The position numbers were made by a program, and so were the translations under genes. 64,000 nt of DNA. It comes from Aequorivita marisscotiae (GTDB lineage: Bacteria; Bacteroidota; Bacteroidia; Flavobacteriales; Flavobacteriaceae). Below, in pieces: positions 17,800 through 27,691 of the stretch. The stretch is from contig NZ_CP122379.1 of the NCBI RefSeq assembly GCF_029814825.1, positions 620,001-684,000 on the forward strand. Direction: 5' to 3'. The first letter of the stretch is position 1. Every line of letters begins with the position of its first letter. The notes below the pieces were generated by a model that ran no database searches, was not told the origin of the DNA, and worked only from the letters and a program-made list of their open reading frames with translations.

Positions 17800-20700
17800 A
17801 TGACGAAATTTAGCCCCCAGCAAGCATCACAAATTGCCGAAGAATATTACAACATTACTGCTAAAGCCACTAAACTGGACGGATATGTAGATGAAAACTT
17901 CTTTTTAAGCTGTTCTTCACCCCATAAAAAAAAGAGTTTAGGTAAAAAATTTCTTTTAAAAATCTCTAAAGAAGAAAACGTACAACAATTAGATTTTCAA
18001 ATTGAAATATTAAAGCACCTTTCAACAAAAAAACTTGATTTTTCACTTTCGAAAATCGTGGAAAACAAAGGTGGAAAGCCACTCACAACGATTGAAAATA
18101 ACAAATCGGCGCGAGTTTTAACTTGGGTTCCCGGACGGCTTTGGGCAACCGTAAATCCGAAAACGGAAAGTTTGCGAAATAGCCTTGGCAATGCCGCAGG
18201 AAAGTTAACACAGGCGCTAAAAGACTTTAGCCATCCGGCCGCGCACAAAAAATTAGACTGGGATTTGGCAAACGCCGCCTGGACAAAAGCGCATTTAAAT
18301 ATCTTTACAAGGGAAGAAAAAAAGATGCTTTCCCATTTCCAAAATCGTTTCGAAAAAATACAAACCACCTATAAATCTCTTCCAAAAAGTATTGTTCATA
18401 ACGATTTGAACGATTACAATATTCTAGTTTCAGAGGATTTCAAAAATCCAGAAATTACAGGTTTTATAGATTTTGGCGATTCGGTTTTTACCCAAACCAT
18501 AAACGACCTGGCTATTGTTCTGGCGTATGCAATGATGCATCTCCCAGACCCGCTTTCGGCAGGTTTAGAAGTAATAAACGGATATAACAAACATTATAAA
18601 TTATCTGAAAACGAACTTGAATGTCTTTATATTTTGGTGGGTATTCGGTTGGTAATTACGGTTACTAGCGCTGCTCTAAAAAAGGCCGAATTCCCAAATG
18701 ATGAATATTTTATTATTAGCGAAAAGCCCGCTTGGGAATTATTGCAGAAATGGTTTCAAGTGAATGAAAATTTCGCCTATTATTCCTTCCGAAACGCTTG
18801 TGGATATTCGGCACATCCATTGGAAAAAAAGTTTGAAACCTGGGCAAAAAGTAAACAAGTTACATTAAAAACAATGTTTCCAAATGTAGCTTCAGAAAAA
18901 ATAGTAAATCTGGATATGAGTGTTGGCAGCACGCTTCTCGGCAATCTTTCGGAATACAACGACCCAGAGATTTCAAAATTTAAATTAAAGCAATTTCAAA
19001 AACACCATCCTAAAACCATACTGCTAAACGGTTACTTAGAAACGCGCCCTTTTTATACCACGGAGGCTTTTAAAAGTGAGGGAAACAACGGGCCACAATA
19101 CCGAACAGTTCATTTGGGTACCGATTTTTGGTTACCGGCAAAAACTCCCGTCCACGCTCCCTTTGATGGAGTTGTGGAAATAATTCATAATAATAATTTT
19201 GATAAAGATTATGGCCCGATGCTTATCTTAAAGCACACCTTTAAAGACCTAAAGTTCTACTCACTTTACGGGCATCTATCGCTAATGTCGCTGGAAATTT
19301 TACAAGTAGGTCAAAAAGTAAAACAAGGCGATCGTATAGCCTATATTGGCAAATCTTCCGAAAACGGCAACTGGGCACCGCATCTTCACTTTCAGCTTAT
19401 TTTAGATCTTTTGGGCAATAACGAAAACTTCAACGGGGTGGCTTTGCCTTCAAAAGTTGCAGTTTGGAAAAGTATCTGTCCGAATCCGGATTTCATTTTT
19501 AAGGAAAAATTAAACACTTCCGAAGAAAAGATTTCCGAAGAAAATATTATTAACTTCAGAAAGGATCATCTCGGAAAAGGCTTGAGTCTTTCATACGACA
19601 AACCGTTGCATATCGTGCGAGGCGAAGGTGTCTATTTAACAGACATCAACGGCAGAAAATATTTAGACACCGTAAATAATGTAAACCACGTTGGGCATCA
19701 ACACCCGAAAGTAGTGGAAGCTGGCCAAAGACAAATGGCCGTTTTAAATACCAATACCCGCTATCTGCATCAAGAAATTATTGCGTACGCCGATGCACTG
19801 TTGAAAAAATTACCGCCACATTTATCGGTTATCCATTTTGTAAACTCAGGTAGCGAAGCCAATGAACTCGCACTGCGAATGGCAAAAACCGTTACGGGCA
19901 ATAAAAACTTTTTGGCCGTTGAAGTTGGATATCACGGTAATACAAATGCGGTCATGGACGTGAGCTCGTATAAATTTGAAGGTGAAGGAGGTTTTCCAAA
20001 GCCCGAAACAACACATATTCTTCCACTTCCAGATTCATTCCGAGGGACATATTTAGGGGAAAATTGCGGCACCAATTACGCAAATCACGCTAAGAAAATA
20101 ATTGCAAATCTAAAAGCCGAAGGAAAGGAAATAGCTGGATTTATCGGGGAAACACTAATTAGCTGCGGTGGACAAATTGTGCCTCCAAAAAACTATTTTA
20201 AAGAAGTTTACAAACATGTTCGCAAAGCAGGTGGTATATGCATTGCCGATGAAGTACAAACCGGTTTTGGCCGTATGGGTAAAACCTTTTGGGCCTTTGA
20301 ACTTTACAACATTATGCCCGACATTGTAACCATGGGGAAACCTGCCGGCAACGGGCATCCACTGGCAGTGGTAGCGTGTACAAAAGAAATTGCCGAAAAA
20401 TTTAATACGGGCATGGAGTATTTTAATACCTTCGGAGGTAATCCCGTTTCTTGCGCTATTGGCCTTTCAGTTTTAGAAGTTATAGAAGCGGAAAATCTAC
20501 AGCAAAATGCGCTGAAAGTAGGAGGATATCTAATTGCTGGATTAAAGAAACTTCAGAAACAATTTCCTGTTATTGGCGATGTGCGCGGTGAAGGGCTTTT
20601 TTTAGGCTTTGAATTAAACGATTCGGATAAAAATCCCTTGCCCGAACACGCTACCTATTTAGCCAATAGAATGAAGCAACTCGGAATTTTAATGAGTATT

Positions 20701-20823
20701 GACGGACCCGATCACAACGTTCTAAAAATAAAACCACCAATGGTTTTCAATAAAGCGCACGCAAATGAGCTGTTGGTAAGATTAAAAACTGTTTTTACGG
20801 AAGATTATATGGTTCGTATTTAA
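17800..20823 (+). CDS. Three-domain fusion: APH-like kinase, M23 peptidase fold, class III PLP phospholyase
   Basis: A 1007-residue protein. Residues about 1-340 are an aminoglycoside-phosphotransferase-type kinase with the Brenner motif HNDLNDYN (His200, Asp202, Asn207) and IDFGDS (Asp224). Residues about 430-570 are a LytM/M23 domain with His438 and Asp442 in HLGTD, and His528 and His530 in HLHF, so the zinc ligands look intact. Residues about 590-1007 are a class III aminotransferase fold with PLP Lys847 in [10 protein letters not shown]. Kinase and PLP parts resemble hydroxylysine kinase and the AGXT2L phospholyases that remove phosphate and ammonia from phosphohydroxylysine or phosphoethanolamine. 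There is no signal peptide, so the M23 module appears cytoplasmic and its role is unclear. Confidence 0.85.
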   Translation: MTKFSPQQASQIAEEYYNITAKATKLDGYVDENFFLSCSSPHKKKSLGKKFLLKISKEENVQQLDFQIEILKHLSTKKLDFSLSKIVENKGGKPLTTIENNKSARVLTWVPGRLWATVNPKTESLRNSLGNAAGKLTQALKDFSHPAAHKKLDWDLANAAWTKAHLNIFTREEKKMLSHFQNRFEKIQTTYKSLPKSIVHNDLNDYNILVSEDFKNPEITGFIDFGDSVFTQTINDLAIVLAYAMMHLPDPLSAGLEVINGYNKHYKLSENELECLYILVGIRLVITVTSAALKKAEFPNDEYFIISEKPAWELLQKWFQVNENFAYYSFRNACGYSAHPLEKKFETWAKSKQVTLKTMFPNVASEKIVNLDMSVGSTLLGNLSEYNDPEISKFKLKQFQKHHPKTILLNGYLETRPFYTTEAFKSEGNNGPQYRTVHLGTDFWLPAKTPVHAPFDGVVEIIHNNNFDKDYGPMLILKHTFKDLKFYSLYGHLSLMSLEILQVGQKVKQGDRIAYIGKSSENGNWAPHLHFQLILDLLGNNENFNGVALPSKVAVWKSICPNPDFIFKEKLNTSEEKISEENIINFRKDHLGKGLSLSYDKPLHIVRGEGVYLTDINGRKYLDTVNNVNHVGHQHPKVVEAGQRQMAVLNTNTRYLHQEIIAYADALLKKLPPHLSVIHFVNSGSEANELALRMAKTVTGNKNFLAVEVGYHGNTNAVMDVSSYKFEGEGGFPKPETTHILPLPDSFRGTYLGENCGTNYANHAKKIIANLKAEGKEIAGFIGETLISCGGQIVPPKNYFKEVYKHVRKAGGICIADEVQTGFGRMGKTFWAFELYNIMPDIVTMGKPAGNGHPLAVVACTKEIAEKFNTGMEYFNTFGGNPVSCAIGLSVLEVIEAENLQQNALKVGGYLIAGLKKLQKQFPVIGDVRGEGLFLGFELNDSDKNPLPEHATYLANRMKQLGILMSIDGPDHNVLKIKPPMVFNKAHANELLVRLKTVFTEDYMVRI

Positions 20824-20860
20824 TACTATTTTTTTCAGTAAAAGCAGAGCTTCGATAGGT

Positions 20861-21895
20861 TTAAGAACCTTTCTTTTTTATTAAAAATGCATACGGTTCC
20901 ATTCCTTTGGTCTGCTGAAAAACCACTTTTAAAACACCGATAAGCGGAAGCGAAATAATGGCTCCGACCATACCCCAAAGTACTGAAAATAGTATAACGC
21001 CAAAAACCGTAACGAAGGGGTTAAGATCTATTTCATCTCCAATTATCCATGGGGTTAACACATAATTTTCTACCAACTGTGCTGCCGAGATCACACCAAT
21101 CACGATAAGAGCAGGTGTAGCGCCGGCATACAAATAAGAAAGGATTACTGCAATGCCACCCCCGATAAAATTTCCAACGTAAGGAATAATTGAGAAAAGT
21201 GCCGCAAATAGAGCTAAAAAAAATGCATACGGTACCGAACCTAATGTGAAACCGAGATAATATATTGCAAAGAGAAAAACCATAATTTTTCCTTTACCCA
21301 ATAAATAACTACTTATAATTTTTTTTGAATTACTTAAAATAGTACCCATCGCAGCACTGTCTGAAACCAATTTCTTAAAAAACGTGATAAACATATCCCG
21401 TTGCATTAAAAGTAGAATGATGTACACGAAAATAAGCAGGGATTGCGAAACGAGATTCATTAACGAAGAAAGAAATGCACTGCCAAAACTTTCGGCTTTT
21501 TGGATTAACCTTTTGTTGTTTTCCAAGTAATCTTTATAATCCCAATTAAGGGTTTGGTTTGCCCATTCGGAGAGGTTGTTTAGCTTTCCAGCAGCCTTTT
21601 CCTTTATGGTGGGCCAATCGTTCGCCATGGTATTTACTTGTGAAGTAATAAGCCACGTTAGCAAGCTAAAAATTACGATCATAAGCAAGACAGATAGTGT
21701 AATAGCCAACCAAGAAGGCAGACCCCATTGTTTTAATTTTTCGGTAGGTTTGTCTAACACAATCGCAATAATCGCGGCCACGAGCAAAGGCATTAACAGC
21801 CCTGAACCAATATATAGAATTGTTAATATACCGCCTATAATCAGAAACGATTTTATAAGATATGAACCGGAAATTTCTATTTTAGAAGTGCTCAA
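20861..21895 (-). CDS. AI-2E family transporter
   Basis: A 344-residue polytopic membrane protein. It has N-terminal paired membrane helices, a soluble helical segment (about 75-150), then a cluster of membrane helices with IIPYVGNFIGGGIAVILSYL and a late TPWIIGDEIDLNPFVTVFGV segment, both typical of the AI-2E/PerM family. Members export small molecules or act as cation/proton antiporters, and the substrate cannot be read from sequence. It is convergent with the fusion gene (37 bases apart) and divergent from the gene at 22031. Confidence 0.85.
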   Translation of the reverse strand: MSTSKIEISGSYLIKSFLIIGGILTILYIGSGLLMPLLVAAIIAIVLDKPTEKLKQWGLPSWLAITLSVLLMIVIFSLLTWLITSQVNTMANDWPTIKEKAAGKLNNLSEWANQTLNWDYKDYLENNKRLIQKAESFGSAFLSSLMNLVSQSLLIFVYIILLLMQRDMFITFFKKLVSDSAAMGTILSNSKKIISSYLLGKGKIMVFLFAIYYLGFTLGSVPYAFFLALFAALFSIIPYVGNFIGGGIAVILSYLYAGATPALIVIGVISAAQLVENYVLTPWIIGDEIDLNPFVTVFGVILFSVLWGMVGAIISLPLIGVLKVVFQQTKGMEPYAFLIKKKGS

Positions 21896-22030
21896 AAGAT
21901 TTTAAATTGGGTTATCGATAGTTTGTTTTGAAGTAAAGTTAGCTGAAATTTTTAAAATTGATTTGATTGTGTGCCATTTTAAACCCTTCAGTTTAAAAAT
22001 AAATTTATCTTTAATCGAAACATTTAAATT

Positions 22031-22459
22031 ATGAAAAAAATTATTCTATTACTGTGTTTAATCACTACCATACACGCCGCTTCCCAAACCGAAGTAACCG
22101 ATAAAGAAGCCATTATTTCGGTATTAAGAATACAGGAACTTGCCTGGAACAATAACGATCTTGAAGGTTTTATGCAGGGGTATTGGAAAAGCGATTCCTT
22201 AAAATTTTACGGCAGCAAAGGTGTTACAAATGGTTGGCAAAAAACGCTGGATAACTATAAAAAAGGATATCCGTCAAAAGCACATACCGGAACATTAAAG
22301 TTTACTATAGACGCAATTACCAAAATTGAAAAAGATTCGTATTACGTAATGGGCCAATATCACTTAGTGCGTGATGCGGGCAATGCAAATGGTGTTTTTA
22401 TGATTATTTTCAGAAAGATTGAAGGTGAGTGGAAAATTATTGCAGATTTAAGTTGTTAA
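22031..22459 (+). CDS. Secreted SnoaL/DUF4440-like (NTF2-fold) protein
   Basis: A 142-residue protein with a signal peptide (about 1-19, ending HAASQ). The mature part begins VTDKEAIISVLRIQELAWNNNDLEGFMQGYW, the usual start of NTF2-like DUF4440 domains, and ends with FMIIFRKIEGEWKIIADLSC. These domains are small ligand-binding or enzymatic pockets with no fixed function. Its stop overlaps by four bases the end of the convergent gene at 22456. Confidence 0.7.
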   Translation: MKKIILLLCLITTIHAASQTEVTDKEAIISVLRIQELAWNNNDLEGFMQGYWKSDSLKFYGSKGVTNGWQKTLDNYKKGYPSKAHTGTLKFTIDAITKIEKDSYYVMGQYHLVRDAGNANGVFMIIFRKIEGEWKIIADLSC

Positions 22460-23451
22460 TTTCCTTTAATCCGCTCCCACAGATCTGTCAATAATTTTTT
22501 GGCCTCGCGGGTATCTTTTTCTTCTTCGGTAACGGTTACCTCGTTTCCAGTCTTTTCGATTAAAAAACTAAAAGCATACTTTTCGGCCTGCGGATCTACG
22601 CTTATCATTCCAAAACGAAGATCGTTTAAAAAAATACCTTTATCCTTTTCTGAAACTGTGTACCAACCTTGTGTAATTTTTATAAGGCGTTGCACTTTGT
22701 CGAATTCCCTTAAATTGCCTAGAGCTTCGTGATTCTTCGGATGCGAATAAAACTGAATGGGTTTGGAATCAAAAAACGAATAATCGCCTATTAAAAAGGC
22801 GTCTTTAGTTTCCACATTTGCCGTCCATAAAATCGTATTCAGTGGGCTGGGTTTGGTATCCAAAGCAAGGTAATCAATGTTTTGATGGTCTAAGGCAGAC
22901 TGAAATTTAGTATAACTAATTCCTTTTAGAACAATAGTAAGCAACATATACGCGCTGCTTACAATTAAACCGAGATTATTATATTTTCTTCTTTTAATAC
23001 TGCCTCTTTTCTGAAGCATTGCCAAAATTAAAAACACTAAAAATGGCAAGGTATAAAGCGGATCAATTACGAATATATTTTTATACGCCAACCGCAAATC
23101 TAAAGGCCAAAAGAGCTGTGTTCCCCAGGTGGTATGTGCATCTAATAACGGGTGTGTAACAAAGCACAAAAACCAAAACCACGACCATTCCTTTAAACTT
23201 GCCCGTTTGTCCCAGAGTGAAAGTAGCCACCCAAAAAGAAGTCCGAAAGTAACAGCAAAAACGATGGAATGCGTAAAGCCGCGGTGAATTTCCAAAGCGG
23301 TAACGGTATCGGTAAAATGGCTGGAAAGCACATCTAAATCAGGAATTGTACCTGCAATTGCTCCTAAAACCATTGCTTTATTCCCAATTTTTTTACCTAA
23401 AACCGCTTCGCCAACCGCCGCTCCTAAAACTATTTGTGTTACTGAATCCAT
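22456..23451 (-). CDS. YdjM-type membrane-bound metal-dependent hydrolase family protein
   Basis: A 331-residue membrane protein. The N-terminus MDSVTQIVLGAAVGEAVLGKK, then GAIAGTIPDLD, HRGFTHS and HPLLDAHTTWGTQ are the conserved Asp and His motifs of the YdjM/DUF457 family, which are probable metal ligands. About five membrane helices lie in the first 190 residues and a soluble C-terminal domain follows. The biochemical role is not established. It is probably a single-gene unit, since a terminator separates it from the next minus-strand gene upstream. Confidence 0.8.
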   Translation of the reverse strand: MDSVTQIVLGAAVGEAVLGKKIGNKAMVLGAIAGTIPDLDVLSSHFTDTVTALEIHRGFTHSIVFAVTFGLLFGWLLSLWDKRASLKEWSWFWFLCFVTHPLLDAHTTWGTQLFWPLDLRLAYKNIFVIDPLYTLPFLVFLILAMLQKRGSIKRRKYNNLGLIVSSAYMLLTIVLKGISYTKFQSALDHQNIDYLALDTKPSPLNTILWTANVETKDAFLIGDYSFFDSKPIQFYSHPKNHEALGNLREFDKVQRLIKITQGWYTVSEKDKGIFLNDLRFGMISVDPQAEKYAFSFLIEKTGNEVTVTEEEKDTREAKKLLTDLWERIKGN

Positions 23452-23505
23452 TAAAAGCTAATATTTACAAGAGCCAAGCCGCGAAAATACACCCTTCCTC
23501 AATAT

Positions 23506-23539
23506 AAAAAAAGGATGCTTTTTTAAAACATCCTTTTTT
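23506..23539 (-). terminator. Terminator after the gene at 23564
   Basis: AAAAAAAGGATG and CATCCTTTTTT form a strong stem flanked by A and T runs on both sides, so it could act in either direction. On the minus strand it lies just after the stop of the gene at 23564-24385. Confidence 0.8.
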
Positions 23540-23563
23540 AGATAAAGTAGAAATTTTATAGTT

Positions 23564-24385
23564 TTATTTTGAAAGTTCCGCGATTAGCGTATATGCGGCA
23601 TCACCGTGTTTGCCCGTAAAATATTTACCCCATTTTTTACCGCGTTCCATTCCGGAATCTCTTGGCCAAGCTTGGCTAATTAACTCGCCATTTTTATCGA
23701 ACATTTTCTCCATATCGCATAAAGAATCAACGAAAAACGCTTCTATAAATTCGGTTTTATCGCTGCCCCAAGCGTGAACATTTGGGTAATATCCTTTGAT
23801 GTATTCGTTCTTTGAAAGAACTTTAGCAAAATTATCTGCTCGCATTTCATCAAATTCCTTTTGCGAACCATCTTCCGGAAAAGTAAAATATGTTTTGCGA
23901 ACGTAAAGCACTAAATCTTTCGTGTTGTCAGCAGGCAATAACTTGGCGCCATCAATCGGAGCATAAATTTCATCGGAATGGTATGCTGCAAAATAATCAT
24001 TGCGTTTCTTAAAGAAATTAGCTCTCGCTTTGTCATCCGGCCAAGCTTGTTTTTCAAGTTCAGCACTGCGTTTAGCCGCTTTATCCATGGCTTCCCAAGA
24101 AGGGTATGTTTGCACATAAAGTACTTCGGTATTATCGGGTGAAAATAAATGTGTGTAAAAGGACGCAGACGTAACATGTTCGTTTTTACTTACAACTTTT
24201 TGTAAATATTCCTTTTCTAATGCCTTCCAATCACTCATACTGAAATCATCTTTATCCATATTCCAATGGTTCGTGGTAACAGACATATACTGTGGTCTGT
24301 TCGCATTTTGTGCAAAAAGGCTAAAATTAAATAGCAACATCATAGATGCTACTGCAATAAACTTAAGGTTGGTAGTTGTTTTCAT
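23564..24385 (-). CDS. Secreted protein of two tandem alpha/beta domains, unknown role
   Basis: A 273-residue protein with a signal peptide (about 1-25, ending NFSLFAQ). The mature part contains two similar halves (about 30-135 and 150-265). Each has a first strand, a helix containing KVVSKNEHV or KVLSKNEYI, a strand with THLFSPDNTEVLYVQ or WGSDKTEFIEAFF, and a helix ending in QAWP. This looks like a duplicated ferredoxin-like or dimeric alpha-beta barrel fold. I do not recognise the family and assign no function. It has its own promoter region and terminator. Confidence 0.65.
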   Translation of the reverse strand: MKTTTNLKFIAVASMMLLFNFSLFAQNANRPQYMSVTTNHWNMDKDDFSMSDWKALEKEYLQKVVSKNEHVTSASFYTHLFSPDNTEVLYVQTYPSWEAMDKAAKRSAELEKQAWPDDKARANFFKKRNDYFAAYHSDEIYAPIDGAKLLPADNTKDLVLYVRKTYFTFPEDGSQKEFDEMRADNFAKVLSKNEYIKGYYPNVHAWGSDKTEFIEAFFVDSLCDMEKMFDKNGELISQAWPRDSGMERGKKWGKYFTGKHGDAAYTLIAELSK

Positions 24386-24550
24386 AATTCCATAAAATTA
24401 AATTAGTATAAATATTAAAATTGATTACTAGTTTAATATTTGGGACAGACTGTAAAATAAAATTTTATGGAGGAAAGAGTGTATAGGAATCAGATTGCTA
24501 AATGTAAATAAAAAAACACAAACATCTATTAATGTGTAGCTTATATTTTT

Positions 24551-26323
24551 TTAATCTACAATTTGCATCTTTTTTAATAGAAAAGAGGCGTTCATGTTTT
24601 GGCAAATTCCGGGTTTAAAAGTATAGTCGAAATAAAGTTCGTCGTTTTCAATTCGAGCGTCGAAGAAATAATTTTTTACTTCGGACAAATCTTCAGCGGC
24701 GGCGCACAGACTTAAATCGTGCGTTGCGATAATTCCCGTAGAATTACTCGCAACGAGTTTCTCCACAAATTTGCGGGAGCCGATGGCCTTGTCTGTGCTG
24801 TTTGTACCCTTTAAAATTTCATCGAGAATAATAAAATAACGGTCGGTTTTAATTTCGTCCACAATAAATTTTAAGCGTTTTAATTCACTAAAAAAGTACG
24901 ACTCATCATCGGTTAAACTATCGGTGGTTCGCATACTGGTAATAAGTTTTATTGGGTTGTATTCGGCTTTTTCGGCACAAACTGGCAGCCCAATATTCCC
25001 CATTACAATTTGAAGCGAAACCGTTCTTAAAAATGTACTTTTCCCAGCCATATTTGCGCCAGTAACAATAAAAAATTCTTCCGAGTTTATTTGAAAATCA
25101 TTGCGAACCATCGTAGCTTCTTTCAGCAGTGGATGCCCCGCTCCTTTTACTTTTAGCACGGGAATTTTATCGTTTATTTCTGGAAAAATATAATTGGGAT
25201 GATTAAATTTAAAATTCCCCAAACTGTTGTAGGCATCAAAAAGTGTTATGCTATTAAACCAAGCAGGGACGCTATCTTTATGCGTTTTAATCCACTTTTC
25301 TATATTGTAACATTGGCGCAGATTACGAAGGGTAAAACCATTGATAAGCGTACCAAAAATCATAATATTCCCCTGTTCCAAAACATCTAAATATCTTGCA
25401 AATTGTTTTACTACCGCAGATGTTTTTGTCTTGGACTGAATTACCGAATTTCGTTTTTTAGAAAGTATTTCAGAAGAAAAGTCCTCGTTTTCAATTTCTA
25501 AAATTAGTTTGTAAAATTGCTCGAAAGTACTCTGTATTTTTGAAGTATGCGAAGTAAGGTTATTTACTTTTTTTTGAAATATCCCTGAAATTATAATTCC
25601 CAATATAAGCCATCCAGCTGTAAAATAGCCCGATAAAACACCGAAATAATTGGCTACAATTAATCCAACGGAAACCGTTGTAAATACTAGTGAAAGAGGC
25701 TTAATCCAGTTGGGAATAAAAGCTTTGTACTGCTGTAACCAATCATTAACTTCTGAGGCTGGACTTTCAGTTTTTACCAAGGATGCAATTGCCGAATACC
25801 GCTGCCGCCATTCGGGTTTTTCAGAAATTTCTGCAATAGCTTTTTGCTTCTCTGAAATGGCTTCAATTTTGTTTTCAATAAAAATATTTGCCAAAAAATC
25901 GGAACCACTTAATAACGAGGTTCTATTTAAATATTGAAAAAAAGAGCCACGCCCAAAAAGATCTATATCCTGACTATAAAAATGAAGGGGGTTCTTATAC
26001 TTTTCGCCGTCCGGCAAATGATGAAAAACCCGGTTTAACACTTCGAGTTCCGTCTCATTTTGGTCAATTAATGCTTTTTTTAAATCGCGTTGGTATTGAA
26101 GTTCGCTATGCTTTGTTACCAAATAGATAAAAATCACGATAGTTAAAAAAACAATAGTTAGTACTGCTTGGGCATTTCCGAAGAAAAAATACAACCCAAC
26201 ACACGCCGCTATAAAAACAAACAACCGAAGTGTACTGGAAACGGCCAATTTTTGTTTAAGTTTTTTTAAAGCTTGGGAATGTATTTCAATTTGTGTTTTA
26301 TAAAAAGCTGAGGGATTATTCAT
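24551..26323 (-). CDS. Membrane-anchored MutS-like ATPase
   Basis: A 590-residue protein whose C-terminal third is a MutS-type ATPase: Walker A TGANMAGKSTFLR, the conserved TSMRTTDSLTDDESYFFSEL segment, Walker B RYFIILDEILKGTNS and the ATHDLSLC signature. The N-terminal part differs from MutS: two hydrophobic segments (about 30-67) and another pair (about 208-252) predict membrane anchoring, and the mismatch-recognition and connector domains are missing. Such proteins occur widely in Bacteroidota without a known function, and mismatch repair is unlikely. It is the last gene of the minus-strand cluster that begins with hemW. Confidence 0.8.
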   Translation of the reverse strand: MNNPSAFYKTQIEIHSQALKKLKQKLAVSSTLRLFVFIAACVGLYFFFGNAQAVLTIVFLTIVIFIYLVTKHSELQYQRDLKKALIDQNETELEVLNRVFHHLPDGEKYKNPLHFYSQDIDLFGRGSFFQYLNRTSLLSGSDFLANIFIENKIEAISEKQKAIAEISEKPEWRQRYSAIASLVKTESPASEVNDWLQQYKAFIPNWIKPLSLVFTTVSVGLIVANYFGVLSGYFTAGWLILGIIISGIFQKKVNNLTSHTSKIQSTFEQFYKLILEIENEDFSSEILSKKRNSVIQSKTKTSAVVKQFARYLDVLEQGNIMIFGTLINGFTLRNLRQCYNIEKWIKTHKDSVPAWFNSITLFDAYNSLGNFKFNHPNYIFPEINDKIPVLKVKGAGHPLLKEATMVRNDFQINSEEFFIVTGANMAGKSTFLRTVSLQIVMGNIGLPVCAEKAEYNPIKLITSMRTTDSLTDDESYFFSELKRLKFIVDEIKTDRYFIILDEILKGTNSTDKAIGSRKFVEKLVASNSTGIIATHDLSLCAAAEDLSEVKNYFFDARIENDELYFDYTFKPGICQNMNASFLLKKMQIVD

Positions 26324-26375
26324 TATGTGTTGGTTAAAACCTTTAGGGATTTAGCGATTTGGGGATATTGCAAAA

Positions 26376-26735
26376 TTACAGATTTTTGAGCGCTGTTTTT
26401 AATTTTTTAGTAAGACTATCCACAACTAAATCGTACGAATGATCTATCAATTCCAGCAGCAAATTATGTGGCACATTTTGCTCTAATGCCACAGTATTCC
26501 AATGAACTTTACTCATGTGGTAGCCTGGCACAATTAAGCCTTCGTATGCTTCCCGCAGTTCAATGGCTCGTTCAGGATTACACTTTAAATTGGCTGTTGC
26601 AGGGTGGTTTTCCAAACCAACGAGGGCAAACATTTTACCCATTACCTTAAACACCAGCGTGTCTTCGCCAAAGGGAAAAGATTCGGTTACCCCTTTTTTG
26701 GAAATACAGTATTCTCTAAACTCTTCTATATTCAT
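26376..26735 (-). CDS. MmcQ/YjbR family protein
   Basis: A 119-residue protein of the YjbR/CyaY-like fold. The N-terminus MNIEEFREYCISKKGVTESFPF, the segment FALVGLENHPATANLKCNPE and the late HMSKVHWNTVAL motif are typical. The fold resembles frataxin and DNA-binding double-wing proteins, but the function in bacteria is not fixed. Length matches the family. It lies 53 bases upstream of the MutS-like gene and 27 bases after the transglutaminase gene, consistent with one transcript. Confidence 0.85.
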   Translation of the reverse strand: MNIEEFREYCISKKGVTESFPFGEDTLVFKVMGKMFALVGLENHPATANLKCNPERAIELREAYEGLIVPGYHMSKVHWNTVALEQNVPHNLLLELIDHSYDLVVDSLTKKLKTALKNL

Positions 26736-26761
26736 AAACTGCTAAATGGCAATGGTGCTCA

Positions 26762-27691
26762 TTAATTTATTTTATAACCCAAGGTTGGTTTTTCATCAAT
26801 GTAAATTAGCAAAATCTTTGCTCCTATAATTAAGGGCACGTTAAACTTTATTCGGTCTGCTTCTCTTTCTACAGATTTAATTGGTACAACTTGATCTCCA
26901 TACGAATATGAAATTTTTGCAGGATTAATATTTTTTATGGAGAATAAAATTTCGTCGTAATATTCCTCTTCAAATAGCAAGCCACTTGTGGGAGATTCAA
27001 TATCTGTAGGCAATAGCTCTCTTTTAATTATTAGAGGCATTGCCGCAAACTGCTCTTTTGTAATTGTATTGTTTAAAAAAGCGTCTTCAAACATATCGGG
27101 GTAATGGGTTTTTATAAATAATTCTGGCGGGGTTTTGTAATAAAAATACGTAGGATCCTTAATAAATTTTTCGTTGTACTTTCCTGCGCCCCAGGTAGCA
27201 TCAAACAAATACGGTTTCCCGTCAATTGTAGCCACATTCCACATATGAATACGTTTAAAAGGCCGCCCAATATCTGAAAAATTAGATTTTATATCGCCCC
27301 GTACCAAATAGTTTTTTATTCCCTGCAACTCGCAAAGTCTTTCAAATAGCATGGCATAGCCTTCGCATACAGCCTGACCGGTTTTTATAGTACGTTGAAT
27401 AATGTTATTTCGAAGTTTTTCGTCCTTTTCATTACGTTCACGATAATTGGAAAACTTATAATCAAACTTTTTATATTCATCTGGATTGTATGCTATATTT
27501 TGTATAATCCACGTATAAATTGCCCTTACTTTATCTTCTTCGGAAACAAAATCGCGGGAGATGAATTTTGAAAGTTTCTCCGGACTCTCAAATGAATCTG
27601 GATACATTGTAAGAATAGCGTCAACGCGCTGATAGTCTTGCCCAAAAGCCGAAATATTCAATGCAATAAAAAACCAAAAAAGCAGCTTCAT
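26762..27691 (-). CDS. Secreted transglutaminase-like protein
   Basis: A 309-residue exported protein (signal peptide about 1-17, ending SAFGQ). The transglutaminase/protease fold triad is visible: Cys109 in GQAVCEGYA, His149 in RIHMWNVA and Asp164 in LFDATWG. The early motif VRAIYTWIIQNIAY is also typical. Such proteins may be proteases, crosslinking enzymes or peptide-processing enzymes in the envelope. The C-terminal roughly 120 residues are beta-rich and of no family I recognise. Its start codon overlaps the stop of the upstream DUF4230 gene by four bases, so translational coupling is likely. Confidence 0.8.
   Translation of the reverse strand: MKLLFWFFIALNISAFGQDYQRVDAILTMYPDSFESPEKLSKFISRDFVSEEDKVRAIYTWIIQNIAYNPDEYKKFDYKFSNYRERNEKDEKLRNNIIQRTIKTGQAVCEGYAMLFERLCELQGIKNYLVRGDIKSNFSDIGRPFKRIHMWNVATIDGKPYLFDATWGAGKYNEKFIKDPTYFYYKTPPELFIKTHYPDMFEDAFLNNTITKEQFAAMPLIIKRELLPTDIESPTSGLLFEEEYYDEILFSIKNINPAKISYSYGDQVVPIKSVEREADRIKFNVPLIIGAKILLIYIDEKPTLGYKIN

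Noticed and set aside
23506..23539. Possible small mobile inverted repeat
   Set aside because: It is a normal bidirectional terminator with A and T runs at the end of a gene.
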